The notes beneath the pieces are model-generated. The model was given only the letters and a program-made list of their open reading frames with translations. It had not been told where the DNA came from and did no database searches. This document shows, one piece after another, positions 22,105 through 33,611 of a stretch of 64,000 nt of DNA. Position 1 is the first letter of the stretch. The number at the start of each line of letters is the position of its first letter. The stretch is from Saxidomus purpurata (Eukaryota > Mollusca > Bivalvia > Venerida > Veneridae): the NCBI GenBank assembly GCA_022818135.1, contig JAFMSR010000014.1, forward strand, positions 41,155,487-41,219,486. The letters are read 5' to 3'. The position numbers and the translations under genes were made by a program.

Positions 22105-24261
22105 ATGGCTCAGCCAAAGTTCAAGAGCAGGGGACAGATGTGTTGTGTTTATTCATGTAACAATTATAGGTATGATAAGGAAAATATCTCAACAGGAATT
22201 CGTTTCTTCAATATACCTAAGACTGTGATTGAAAATAAAAAGCTGAAAGACCGTTGGTGTAATCTAATAAAGAGGCAGGATGGCCGTGACGGTTTCAACA
22301 TGACACCAAGGACAGTTATATGTCATGAACACTTCAACAAAGCAGATATAACAGTGGCATTCAACACAAAACGATGGAATTTGAAACAAGGGGTAGCACC
22401 ATCAGTGTTCAAATGGTCCTGTCTGAATGAAAGGAAACCACCTTTAGCCCGTATTCCATTGTCACCATTAAAGCAAGCAGTTGGTCCAGATTTGGGAATC
22501 AATGACAGATCTTGTGAAGCCGAAGATGCTGTAAGTAACTAAGTTAATGTTTGACATTTTAAGCTTACCTGATAGGCTGAACATAATTAAAGTGCTCATG
22601 CTGTCTTTTTATGATCATAAGCTCATTCTGTGGTCATAGTTTGTTTACAAGTGCACTATTTTAATTTAACGTGCACCCAATGTATAGATTTCGGCTTAGT
22701 TCGATAAAAGGAATACATCTGATTATTACCATACAGCAATAAAAATGAACATAATCATATTTGGACATTATGTGTAAGGCTAAATTCTATTACGGACCGC
22801 TGAACCTGGAAATTGAGCTCGTCATGTGAATTCATGCCAATAGAAATATTTTCTTTGTCTATGTCATTCAATTTTTTTTACACATGTGGAATATGCAAAG
22901 AATACATTTAGTAAGGTTGTTTTATACATCAACTCATAGATTATTATGCTGTTTTAATCTAAGTTACAATACACAGTTTGCAAAAAAACCAGTTACAAAT
23001 GCAATGTATTTTTTTTCTACTTTTTCAGATTTCTGATGAGCCGTTTGGTCCTTCATACTGTAAGCCGTCAACATCCGATGTAGCATGCCAAACAGATGAT
23101 GTGACAATAGCAACAAATTGCAGCTCTGAAACTAGTCAACAACTGCTGCTACCTGACCATGACTACACTGGGAGAGAGACGTGCTTGTCGGAAGTTGAAA
23201 TGTTAAGAGAACAGATTAACAAATGTGAAATAGATTGTGAGAAATTAAAAAACCAAATAACAGATTTAAAGTCAGAAATACAAGCATTTGAAATGAGCAG
23301 GTTTTCTATTGATAAAATAAGTGATGACAGAAATGCAATGATGTTTTACACTGGTTTTCCAAATATTGAGACTTTTGATGCATTTTACAAGTACATTGAG
23401 GGTAAAGCTGACAGGCTTAATTACTGGCGTGGACGTTGTGAGTCGGGACAGGATGTCCCAAGGTACCAGACTAACCACACAAACAGACCTGGAACAAAAC
23501 GGAAGTTTTCTACAAGAGAGGAACTATTCATGGTTCTTGTCCGTCTCAAAGTTGGGCTGTTTGTGAGAGACATAGCAGAGCGGTTCGGAATATCGCAGGG
23601 ATACTTCTCCAAAATCTTCACCACATGGATTAATTTCTTGCACCATGAACTGCCGCAGTTGTTCCCGTTCCCCTCTCAGAAATTAACCAGGAAAAATATG
23701 CCCTTAGAATTTGAACAATACTCAACTACCAGAGTTATAATAGACTGCACAGAAATATATATTGAAGTGCCAAGTGTAATGTCAACGCAGTCTCAGACCT
23801 GGTCAAGTTATAAACATAATAATACTTTTAAGGTGTTAGTGGGCGTGAATGCCAACGGTGTAATGACATACATATCAGGTCTGTGGGGAGGAAATACATC
23901 TGACAAGGAAATTACCAAGAAGTGTGGTATCCTTGATCTTTTGGAGCCTGGGGACAATGTCATGGCAGACAGGGGTTTCGACATTGCACATTTACTCCCA
24001 GATGGTGTTGGTTTAAATATTCCACCATTCCTCAATGGCAGGAATCAGCTTTCAGCAAGTGAAGTAAATGAGACAATGGATATAGCGTCAGTCAGAATAC
24101 ACGTTGAAAGAGAAATTGGTAGAATAAAGAACTATCACATTCTAGACGGTGTTATGCCATTGAGTCTCTCCCACATAGCTGAGCAGATTGTCACAGTTGT
24201 TGCGTACTTGACTAATTTTTTACCTCCATTATTGCCCCCTGCTTGGAAAGTTTCACGTTAG
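22105..24261 (+). CDS. THAP-domain DDE transposase (two coding exons)
   Basis: Predicted exons are 22105-22530 (donor GTAAGT) and 23029-24261 (acceptor TTTTTCAG), joining in phase 0 to give about 552 residues. Residues 1-105 form a THAP zinc finger: C13-x4-C18, C73-x2-H76, and a C-terminal VAPSVF in place of the usual AVPTIF. A coiled coil follows (EVEMLREQINKCEIDCEKLK). Next is a helix-turn-helix in LKVGLFVRDIAERFGISQGY, then a DDE_Tnp_4 type catalytic core with D381 (VIIDCTE), D456 (MADRGFD) and E502 (HVEREIGRIK). THAP binds DNA, presumably the TIR, and the core cuts and joins transposon ends in the nucleus. An in-frame TGA six bases upstream supports the chosen Met. No disabling mutation is seen. 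Confidence 0.85.
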
Positions 24262-24390
24262 AAGTGATCATATCATTGACACATGTTGTAAATGTATATA
24301 ATATACAGTTTTGCTTCTTCAGAAAATTATGCAGCCAACCACGAGTATGTTTCATGTGTAAATACAGTGTAATCGTTATAAATACATACT

Positions 24391-24396
24391 ATTAAA
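24391..24396 (+). terminator. Candidate polyadenylation signal ATTAAA
   Basis: ATTAAA lies about 130 bp after the transposase stop. It is a plausible but common hexamer in AT-rich DNA. Confidence 0.35.
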
Positions 24397-25898
24397 GTCA
24401 TGTTTGTAAGATTCAATATTTGAAGTTGTAGTACTTAACAATATTCATGTGTTCTAAACAGGCTCAAAGTTTATGGTCTTGTGGCCAGATTAAGGGCTTC
24501 TGTCAGTTTGAGGTATAATAATGTCAGTAAGAAGTATTTATAATTAATATAAAAACTGTGTAAGGGAAATGGGCATCTTCAGTCAGAACTGCGTGTTTAT
24601 ATGTACATTCAATGCGGCTAATATCTACGTATTGATTTTGTGTGCATTTGTTTCTTCTATTGATTAGTCATCTAGGAAACTGTATTTTTGTTGATCAAAC
24701 AGATAGAACTTACAGAATGTAAGGAATATGATGTAGATGCATTATTATTGAATAGAAGTATTTTACTTGGAGACGGTTATTAATTATTTTTGAGGTGCTT
24801 TTAAAATTTAGAGTTTGGATTTTATTAGTTTTAAGGATTATGTGCAAAATAGCAACTCTAATATTCTTTTTTTTTTTAATATATGCCTCTACACATCAGA
24901 AAAAAGTATTTCCATGAGTTTGCAAAATTTGCCTGTGGCACTTGGACAGTTTTGAAATATGACGTTTAAAATTGCATGACTTTCCACTGTCACTAGTTCC
25001 AGTTTGTTGAACACAGATTTTGTCAGCAGCTGGTATGTTCTTATATGTGTTTTTTATGGTACCCTGTATATTGTAAAATTTGATCTGTATGATTTTATGC
25101 CCAGAGGGGTTCCACACTGTTGCCATAGGGATTTACTTTGTATATATTGAAAAATTTGATCTGTATGGTTTTATGCCCAGAGGGGTTTTATATTGTTACT
25201 ATAGGGATTACAGTACACAGCATGTCATATAGTACACAAACTAAGTAAACCACCAAGTGATAATGTGTTGTTTTAGGGAATGACTGACACTTGAAGTAGC
25301 ATGTAAATGTTTGGTCACTGGTAGCAAAAAAGAAGAATGGCAACAAATGGCAGTCCCTCTATTAACTAAGGACAAATGTTTATAAAAACAAAATTTAAGA
25401 ATATTCTAATTTTCTTTAGATCTACCGCTTGAGTTTGTAAATTAATTAATGCAGATTTATGTAAGACAATCATGGGGATATACATATGACTTTTATAGAT
25501 TCTATATTGGTGAAGTTTAAGAGTTTTGTTTATTTCATGTCCTTGTTATTCTGTTCAATAGGATATTTCATTTGTTGCAAGGGCTGATACTTGGGTAGGG
25601 TTCCAATTTCAGGTGACAGTATATATGAGTCTGTCTGAGTGAAAATTAACACAATTCCAGTGTACATGATACAGATCAGTTTATTCATGACAAATAACTT
25701 GGTTCAATATTAAAGTACTTTTAACAATATTAAACGTTTTGAATACTGATAAAAATGTTGGTTTTTTTTACTCAACTGCAATGTATATATAAAATTATGT
25801 GTATTATTTATATGATTACTTAATGGTTTATCATGACTATTAAATGTTTTTTATTTAACATTTGTTGTTTTCAAATACATTCCGCTTATTCACTTAAT
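24397..25898. other. Non-coding interior of the transposon
   Basis: AT-rich. It holds a short direct duplication of about 60 bp: TTTGATCTGTATG(A/G)TTTTATGCCCAGAGGGGTT at about 25078 and again at 25153. Nothing else is recognisable. Confidence 0.5.
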
Positions 25899-25899
25899 T

Positions 25900-26175
25900 T
25901 TTCAGTGTATATTCAGTGCAACCTGTATAGAGACAGATGCAAGGGAATCTGGGTACCAGTCCCCAGCTCTTTTAAGAATAGACCCCTTGGCTCTTTTCTA
26001 CCTGCTCGGTGTATAGCACCAATACATGCGAGACTATCTCTGGGTTTCTAGCCAGTTCATCTCTAGATGGGTGGGAAACATTAAAAAATGTTTCTGAAAT
26101 TTCCAGTGCCCCAACCGGGATTTCACCCGGGGACCTCCTGATTGGTAGTCCAGAGCATTAACCACTCGACCACCC
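25900..26175 (-). mobile_element. tRNA-derived SINE inside the transposon
   Basis: On the minus strand a tRNA-like head spans about 26175-26103: GGGTGGTCGAGTGGTTAATG (A box) and CCCGGGTGAAATCCCGG (B box in a stem). It is followed by a non-tRNA body containing CACCCATCTAGAGATGAAC and TGGTGCTATACACCGAGCAG down to about 25900. Internal RNA polymerase III promoter boxes with an unrelated body are the mark of a SINE. The family name is not known to me. Confidence 0.65.
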
Positions 26176-26608
26176 TTTATTGACTTTTAAACCTTTTGAG
26201 ATACTGCTTTTAAACTTTGAAATACTTGTTTGCATAATGTCCCCCCTTTCACATCTATAGGTGTGAGAAGGTAACTTGTTTAAGTTGAGACAGACCCTTT
26301 CTCAATAAAGAAACTCAGTTATGTTTTGACATAACCATTTAAAAGCTGAAATACTTGTTAACCATCATGACACCCATCATTCTGTAAGGGAGGGAATGTT
26401 GAGCGTGGTGTCGAGCTGACTACGTTTGTTAAGAAGTACCATTCTCCTTGATATGTATCCCACATATTTGTGGGGAGTGGGATGTTGAAATCTGGTTTGA
26501 GCCGAGTTGTGCGAAAATCTGAATGGATGACTGTACACAAATATCTTTTTTTTTTCAACATATAAATGCCAAGAAGGTATAAAATAGTGCAAAAGTTTTC
26601 ATATTAAA

Positions 26609-26614
26609 TTTATT
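26609..26614 (-). terminator. Candidate polyadenylation signal for the nuclease gene
   Basis: AATAAA on the minus strand (TTTATT on +), about 217 bp beyond the stop of the YqaJ-type gene. Confidence 0.4.
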
Positions 26615-26830
26615 TCACACTGAAATAACATTTTTTATGCATACAAAATATCAAAATGTACAATGAGCTGTCAAGAATGCAAAGTTTCAAAATTACAATA
26701 CAGCTTTGTAATAAACAGGTTAAAATGGCTGTAAGTTCCTGTTGAAGTAGCTTTTTACTTTTAAGCCATTTAACTGATTGTATACTGTTTTTAATACTCT
26801 GCCAAAGCATTTGTCAGTTCGCTGTATCAT

Positions 26831-29509
26831 TCATTTAAACTGTCCGATTTTGCACAACTCTCTGCCTTGCTGAATGCGCTTAGTCAGTAGTTCTGGCACA
26901 AAAGCTCTCTTATAGAAATTTAGCAAAGATGGAAACCATCGGGTATTCCATGAATCAGCGTCAAATTCAATCCGTTCTATATGCAACTCATCGTTACCAA
27001 ACCAAACAACAAAGTCAGTCCATTTCAGTCCTGTAACAAACATCTGGCCTTGGATCTGGTAGAAATAGTCATGATTTTTATTTAGTTGAATACCACCAGT
27101 TTTGGTTTTAATAAGACAGAAAGGCTTTTTCTTAACAGCTTCCTCCACAGACAGTCCAGCTCTAGATAATGGACATTTAACTTCAAGACATCCAAAAGAG
27201 TCATTGGTAATATCATGAACTTGTCCATCAACACTAGCACCAAAGCCAGTATTATTCTCTTTAAGAAGAAGTCCCATTTTCTCAACATGCACATTTATAC
27301 CATTTTCCTTCATTTTTCTCTGGTATGCATTGACAGCATTGTCTTCATTGTCTTTTCCATACTTCATGGCAGTAGATGTGAAGCTTGAATATAGAATTTG
27401 TTTTATAACTGTATTAGGATTTGTTTTACATTTAATTGCTTTCCCAAAATTTGAAGCTGTCAACTTAGTTTTATGTAGTTCACTCCATAATTTGCAACTA
27501 GACTGCTGTTTTGTTTTGCTTTCTATTTCCATTATAAGTGTTTTGTCAATTTTTTCCATTTCCATGTATTCTGCAACTGCTTTTTCCATTTCAGCACTGT
27601 CAATAGGAGTGTCACTGGAAATATTTATGCAATTTACATTGACTGTGCACATTTCTAATAATTCTTTTTCAGTTTTCTTATTACCCACAACCTCACTATG
27701 CTGAACAGATTCTATATCTATAACTGATGTATTCACTTCAACATTTTCCGCAACATGGAAACTCTCATCTGTCACAATGTCTAAATCACTGCGTTCCTCA
27801 TTAATGTCCTTAGGATCTTCATGAAATAGAAAAAAGCCTGATGCAGGCATACAATCTTCAAGTTTCTCATAAAGGCTTCTAAACGCGGTAACATCAACAT
27901 ATCTGTCTGTTGGGGCACGAGGATCGTACATTGTTACTGTTTCCACTGGTTCACTTTGATTACCATGCATAAGTTTCTTAATTTTCAACTCTGGAAGTGG
28001 GGCAGGACCGATCTTTAAGTTCCTTGGCACATTCCAGTTGCTTAATTTTGATGTACAAGTCACAATGTCTGGCCTCTGCTGCATACTGTTCCGGCTAAAA
28101 TCCTCCACACAGAACAAAAGGCCACCAACATGGTTACATTTGCCCTCTCCTTTGAGACCAAGTCTGAAAAAATACAATGCAAAATTCTAGTCAGACATCC
28201 TCAGTTAAAAACAATTCATTAAAAAGTATGACAAAAGCTTTTATTCTGTATCTGTACATGTTATGGAACAATATAATCATTCTTTAACTTAACAGATGAT
28301 TACGGGTATGAGAAAAACCAAAAACCAAAATCAGTTCTTAAGATGTTGCTGCAACTACACGTATTATCATACCGTGTAAAGTATATAATATATATCTATT
28401 ATAGGAATTATGAGAGTGGAAATTAGCGAGGTGTTAACAAATTTCATTATATATTGTTCGCAATCTAAGATTTGTTTAAAAATAATATCCGCTCAAGCGG
28501 TGTTTATTGTCTAACAAACAATGACTTGTAGTTCTGATGTGCAATAATCAACCATTAAAGCCAGAAGTTCGAGTGGTTTATAACTACACATCAGAACGAC
28601 AGAGTTGATTCTTAAATGATAATGCTGAAACGGATCTTACGTCTAGTCTTAAGATGACACGATATTGCAACGTCATTTCAAACACAGATATATTAATTTA
28701 ATGTCATACAGCACAACATGACGTCATTTTTGACTGCATATCAGATCCCTCATTTATGTAAAGAACATGATTATTCTACTCTTTGTTTAATTATGTTTAC
28801 AGAAACAAAATCATGAATCTTGTTGGAAATATATTTAATATTACCTTTATCATTTCATGATTAGTAAGTCAGAGGAATAGTGAAGTTATATCGATGCATT
28901 TCGATAGATAGATCAAAAACTAAAATCTCATTCTTACCCAGCAGGACATTCACAGGCTGCATATCTGACATCACCATTTTTGTTGAAGACTATGGCAACT
29001 TTGTACTTCAGCTTTTTCATTGATGCAATGACCTTTGCTTGCACTATAACAATGTCATTATTCTGAGCAACTTTGATGTCACTTATATGTCCCTCTTTAA
29101 AAAAACCGTAAGCTCTCTCTTTCTTATACACTGTTCCTTTCATTGTACATTCTCCGTACTTTTTGGCTCGTTCCACGAGATACTGATATAACTGGTGAAA
29201 GTTAATTGGGGGTAGAGAACGTAAATCAGTTGTCCAGACGGCAGCATCGGCCAGCACAAGCAGATCAGTAAAGGTACAGTCCTGTGGAATGTCGATATTT
29301 ACATTTACGCCATTCACTTCCTGGACCGAAGTCCCATCGCTTTCAGCTTTGATTCGGCATATATATGCGAACAAACGGGAAACTAACGATGCTTTATTTC
29401 CACCCACACTTTCCCCAATCTCTTTCAATATTTCCTTTAGTTGTATCACCTTTAACAATTGCAAATCTTCAAGTGAAAAACCGAGGATTTTCTCATCGAT
29501 ACTCGCCAT
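26831..29509 (-). CDS. SAP-SWIM-YqaJ nuclease of the ISL2EU-like element (two exons)
   Basis: Exons are 29509-28938 (donor GTAAGA) and 28163-26831 (acceptor TTTTTTCAG). The split glycine codon joins cleanly to give 634 residues. The N terminus has a SAP-like motif (FSLEDLQLLKVIQLKEILKE, about residues 12-50). A SWIM zinc finger spans the junction, C186-x-C188-x11-C200-x-H202. The C-terminal third is a YqaJ-type PD-(D/E)xK nuclease: KYGKDNEDNAVNAY (E464), GASVDG (D503), LEVKCP (E518, K520) and YFYQIQGQM. YqaJ relatives are exonucleases of phage recombination systems. In this transposon the role is presumably end or gap processing, which is inference. The start codon lies about 110 bp inside the right TIR end. 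All catalytic residues are present. Confidence 0.85.
28164..28937 (-). other. Intron of the YqaJ-type gene
   Basis: A 774 bp intron with GTAAGA donor and TTTCAG acceptor on the minus strand. It is AT-rich. A weak inverted pair (TAGTTCTGATGTG near 28530 and CACATCAGAAC near 28587) is seen; otherwise nothing. Confidence 0.7.
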
Positions 29510-29534
29510 TTTGACTCTGTTAATAACAGGAAGT

Positions 29535-29618
29535 TTACACGTAGAGCCTCGTTCTCGATATTATCATGTCACATGATCGCTATAAATAGTAACGATGTTT
29601 ATATTGGGAAACAGGTCT
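29535..29618 (-). repeat. Right terminal inverted repeat of the ISL2EU-like element
   Basis: Read on the minus strand it starts AGACCTGTTTCCCAAT and contains CATGTGAC and AACGAGGCTCTACGTGTAAA, pairing with 21409-21493. The AT at 29619-29620 is the second copy of the target dinucleotide. Confidence 0.8.
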
Positions 29619-30044
29619 ATTCTATTATATGCCAAAAAAAAATCCCCAAAACATTGTTTTGTATACACAATTATTATTTATATTTTATTATATATTTTAC
29701 AAAATTACAATTCAGAAATAATTAATTTTGGTCCAAGTTATAGATCTGATTTATCAGAAATTCTACAATTCAGAGTCTTGAAAAAATGTAATGACTTCAA
29801 TAACATGATTAAGTAGATTTCTGTACAAAAAATTGTTGTTTGCACCTTTTAGAATATTTTGGAGTTCTAATTGACATTTACCCTGTAAATTGTTTCAGAC
29901 AGGCTTATTCAAAGCTTTCAACTTACTTATATCATTAGGTCTCAGTCAAGATTATGTACAGACTGATCATGATCTGCACTGGTCACATAGACAAAATCAC
30001 TTCTTTCCAGCAGGTTAACAGTAAGCTTAGTTTATACCAATTTA

Positions 30045-30248
30045 TTTTAGCTTGATTGTGAAGAAAGCTTGAAGCTTATTGAGTCACTCACGGGTATGCT
30101 TCATGGAAAAACCAGTACTCACAGGTGTCATGTAAACCAGTACTCACAGGTGTCATGTAAGGAGGTACGGTCTTGACCTTGGTGGGGCTTGAACCCACAA
30201 CCTCTAGGATGAGTGGCAGACACCTTAATCTCTACACTATCGCTCCCC
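30045..30248 (-). mobile_element. tRNA-derived SINE
   Basis: On the minus strand a tRNA-like head runs from GGGGAGCGATAGTGTAGAG (A box) to TGTGGGTTCAAGCCCCACC (perfect T arm with B box), about 30248-30180. The distal tail holds TAAGCTTCAAGCTTTCTTC, close to TAAGCTACTGAGCTTTCTTC in the SINE at 37640. A direct repeat AACCAGTACTCACAGGTGTC is present twice (about 30110 and 30134). Confidence 0.65.
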
Positions 30249-31039
30249 ATTAATAGGAAAATAAGTCATATGTACATACTGGTCTGATCTAGACATTTAA
30301 AACTAAACTCATTTAGTTGCCATGATATATAATATTGTACTGAAGATGAAGTTTCCTTTGAAATGTGTAACTAGTGTTTCTAAGTGTAAATAAATCAGTT
30401 GTGAAGTTTAAGAAAAGTGCACATCCATCTATCCTAGAAGTTTACTTCGCAACTTTGTCAAATGCTTGAAATGTCTCTGAGTCACTGTTTTTTTTTAAAT
30501 ATTCCCTATTAAAACCTGTGGAGTACTTACTTTGTGCAGTAACTACTATCATACGATTGTGTCTAATGTGCTTATAAATTGCAGAAAACAGGTCAGTCTG
30601 TTAAACAGTCAATACTAATACTACTTTCTGATTTATGTTTACAACAGGGTATTGTAACAACTGGAACGACCTTAATATATTGTTGTGGTATGATACAAAT
30701 AATGAAAGCCAATATGGCATTCTACGGCCTAAGTCGGCCTTGCTCACCAACTAGCTTCTGTGGTGATGTGGTCCTACTCCGTGATTGAGTAGTTTAAGAG
30801 TCGCTGGCTTGAAATCAACAATACAGTACCTCATATGGAGTCAAGGTTATGGATTCGAGCGTAATGGTGCTCCGCACACTCATCCTTTGTCAAGATCGGA
30901 TTAGTATCTCCAGAGTTATTGCCCTTTAATTGTTATTTTCTTCTATATTCAATATAACACATTAAAATTATGTTTCTTTTACAAAATTAAATTGTAATTC
31001 ACTCAAATAATTTAATGATCACTCTATCTAATATCCACC
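30249..31039. other. No recognisable gene; possible SINE remnant
   Basis: AT-rich. At about 30735-30870 a segment has TGATTGAGTAGTTTAAGAG and ATGGATTCGAGCG at tRNA-like spacing, perhaps a decayed SINE head. The frame at 30579-30788 has no motif. Confidence 0.3.
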
Positions 31040-31545
31040 CCCTACACTTTCTGATTGTTTTTAGAAATGATTCCCATTAAGGGAGTGTAGTGCTTTTCTG
31101 AAATACTCTATATTAATTTGAGATGCTGAAAAAAGAATAAGCCCTCAGAGATGAGGCCCTAAATAGGCAATGGGGTGGTGAAATTTTAAAATGCTTCTTT
31201 TTTCTGTAAAGGTTTGTCAGAATGTTCTTTTATTTGGCACAAATCATCAATTTTGTATTCTCTAACAACAGAAAATTTAGAAACTGGATTTGTACAGAAA
31301 TGAGGCCCTTAAGGGGATGTAGTGCTTTTGTTATACAATAACTCTGTATAGAAACTCGAGAATTCTTGTTGTCTGACAGTAGAAGTACCGATTTAATTTA
31401 ACTACAACAATTAAGTTCTTTATGACTGTAACTTGAAGAAATAAAATATCACCTCGCAGATGAGGTCCTAGTGGGGTGGTCAAAATTTAAAAATGTTTTT
31501 TTTTTCTGAAACAGACAGACCAATACACTTTCCAGTTGTTCTTTT
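31040..31545. repeat. Two-copy degenerate tandem repeat (~240 bp)
   Basis: Both copies contain AAGGG(A/G)(G/A)TGTAGTGCTTTT, then GATGAGG(C/T)CCTA, GGGGTGGT and AAAATTTAAAA or similar followed by TTTTTTCTG. It resembles the tandem cores of other elements in this window. Confidence 0.5.
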
Positions 31546-31610
31546 TAAGCTATTTGCTTAATTATTTCACTAAATTAAGAGATAGCAGACTCATGTAAGT
31601 TGATGATGTA

Positions 31611-31811
31611 ACAACACAAAAGGATTCATAAAACATTTGTTTGTATATGTATTTTAATATGTACAATGTATAAATTGTTAATCGTCGACTACCCATAAAC
31701 CTCTTTACGCTTTACTACAGGAGTGGTACATGTAACAAAATATCTAACGGGGGTTCCGACGATGGTATTAGTTACAATATAACAAATGTTTTCTGAATCC
31801 TTTTGTATTAT
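31611..31811. mobile_element. ~200 bp MITE with ~28 bp inverted ends
   Basis: The left end ACACAAAAGGATTCATAAAA and CATTTGTT pairs with the right end AACAAATGTTTTCTGAATCC and TTTTGT. The interior is non-coding. The target duplication is not clear. Confidence 0.65.
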
Positions 31812-32316
31812 TACATGATAAAGCTAGAGAAAAGGATCTAGACTTATAATTATATTTTCAGAGGTTTTACTAACTGCCCATGTGGAATATAACTGGCTTG
31901 AACGTCTCACCATTTACTTTACATATACCTAGCTAATCTCAACAGAAAACTAACCATTAAATTGAAGTACTGAGGGTCAATATGTAATCATTTCTTAAAT
32001 GTCCCTTACTCTATGGTCAAATTGAAATCCTGTTATTTTATCAACTCAGTGCTAGATTTCATTTTATTTAATGTTTTCGAGTGAATTATAGAGTTTTCTC
32101 AGTGAAATAAAAGTGATAATCCACAGTTTTGAAACAGTGGATTACCATTTTTATTTTTCACTGTTTTTGCAATCTTCTACCCGGATTTACGTCAAAAAGT
32201 ATACCGAGTAAAAATGACGTCATTTGCGCTATGTTTTTTGATGACATTTCCCGCGATTTTTGTTATTTTATAGAAACAAACTCAATAAAAGTAGAGTTTT
32301 AACCATAACCATTAAT

Positions 32317-32402
32317 TTCACTCGTGAACACCAAAAGTTGTCATTTTCACTCGTGGCTGCGCCACTCGTGAAAATATCACTTTTGGTGCCCACTCGGTGA
32401 AA
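32317..32402. repeat. Long palindrome (fold-back core)
   Basis: Two arms of about 40 bp meet at GTGGCTGCGCCAC. The outer parts read ATTTCACTCGTGAACACC on one side and GGTGCCCACTCGGTGAAAT on the other. A second smaller palindrome (TAATCCAC...GTGGATTA) lies at about 32114-32145. Together they look like parts of a fold-back element. Confidence 0.7.
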
Positions 32403-33611
32403 TTATAACGTGATCTTACACCGAAACCAACAATTATCCTCTATATATCATTTTATCTAAGCTATTGTTACAATAGCCAAAGTAAACAAACAACATAAAT
32501 TACATTCACTTGTACTAATAATTTGGTAATAAAGCACTTTCTTTTCATGACTTCTCAGATAATTGTTTGGGTACTTTCTCCAGAAGAACTATCCACATTT
32601 TTCTAGTCTTCAATGGCGTTATTGCATGTTTCCCTTTGACACTTATCCATGCCCTCATACTGTGAATAGTTTTGTTCCAAATTGTCTATAGCAACAGAAA
32701 AGTTGATATTAATTTGACTGTCATTATGAGAATGTGACACTGAAATAGCAAATGTTTTCCTGATATGTATTAAACCTAAACATTGGAGGGTCCATGGTAC
32801 ATGAAGTAAAGCCGCAGACTTCTGCATTGAGTTCAAATAAAATTTTATCATACACATGTAGGATTTTTGTCAAGAAAGTTTTACATTGCTGAAAGAACCA
32901 GGACACCTTTGCTTTCAATCAATGTACAAGTATCAAATGGGTGGGTGTTTATGTTATCATGGTAAATGTTGCTTGCACTCATATTACTTCATACATATTT
33001 CTCATAAGAATAAAACACTTTCATACATAGGTAGGTACATCTTGAGCTTGCATATGTCCTGACTGAAAGTTTGGGTTCAGCATGATTATATTATGGACCA
33101 GGCTTGACCTCCTTTCTGTATGACGTCCTGATTACTGCTGCTTTACCAATTGACCTTGTGTCACCAACTTCATACAAATGTTTACTGGGTTGAGAAGCTC
33201 TGCACTTGGTTTTTATATCAGAATATTTTATAAACAACTAAGCTATGGCCTTTGAAGTAGTCAAAATAGCTATGTGTTCCTTTTATGGTGAATTTGGTGC
33301 AGGCACTGCTCCTTGTTCCTGACATCGTCCAAATGTAAAAACTTACATATTGGAATACCGGCTACTTAGTAGGCTACCAACTTCAATATCAGATCTGATA
33401 ATGTCATATCCGAATTTTAGTTCAATTTTCTTTAAAACATTTTGGCTTCTGCGAAATCAATTACCTAATTTTGGCAGCAAATGATCCAGATTTAATTGTC
33501 GTTTGCACATGTTATTTATTAAGCATTGTTGTTCATCTCTTTTCGCTCTACATTCTATTCTAATAATACTTTTGTATTGACTTTTGGTCAAAACTTGGCA
33601 ATACCGGGAAA
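32403..33611. other. No recognisable gene
   Basis: AT-rich. Short frames on - at 32603-32918 lack motifs. Nothing else is supported. Confidence 0.4.

Larger units (their letters stand above)
21409..29618. mobile_element. ISL2EU-like DNA transposon, apparently complete
   Basis: An 8,210 bp unit with imperfect terminal inverted repeats of about 85 bp and a 2 bp AT duplication on each side. It carries two convergent spliced genes: a THAP-DDE transposase (+) and a SAP-SWIM-YqaJ nuclease (-). Pairing a DDE transposase of the DDE_Tnp_4 type with a YqaJ-like nuclease is, from memory, a hallmark of the eukaryotic ISL2EU superfamily. Both genes are open across predicted introns, so this copy may be autonomous or was until recently. 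About 2.5 kb between the 3' ends contains a SINE copy and AT-rich sequence, so it has received later insertions. Confidence 0.8.

Noticed and set aside
22978..23028. In-frame extension of transposase exon 2 upstream to a Met at 22978
   Set aside because: The extension crosses a strong polypyrimidine tract and CAG acceptor; joining to the THAP exon in phase is better supported.
23272..24035. Several 66-75 codon frames inside the transposase region
   Set aside because: They are shadows of the transposase exon in other frames or on the other strand.
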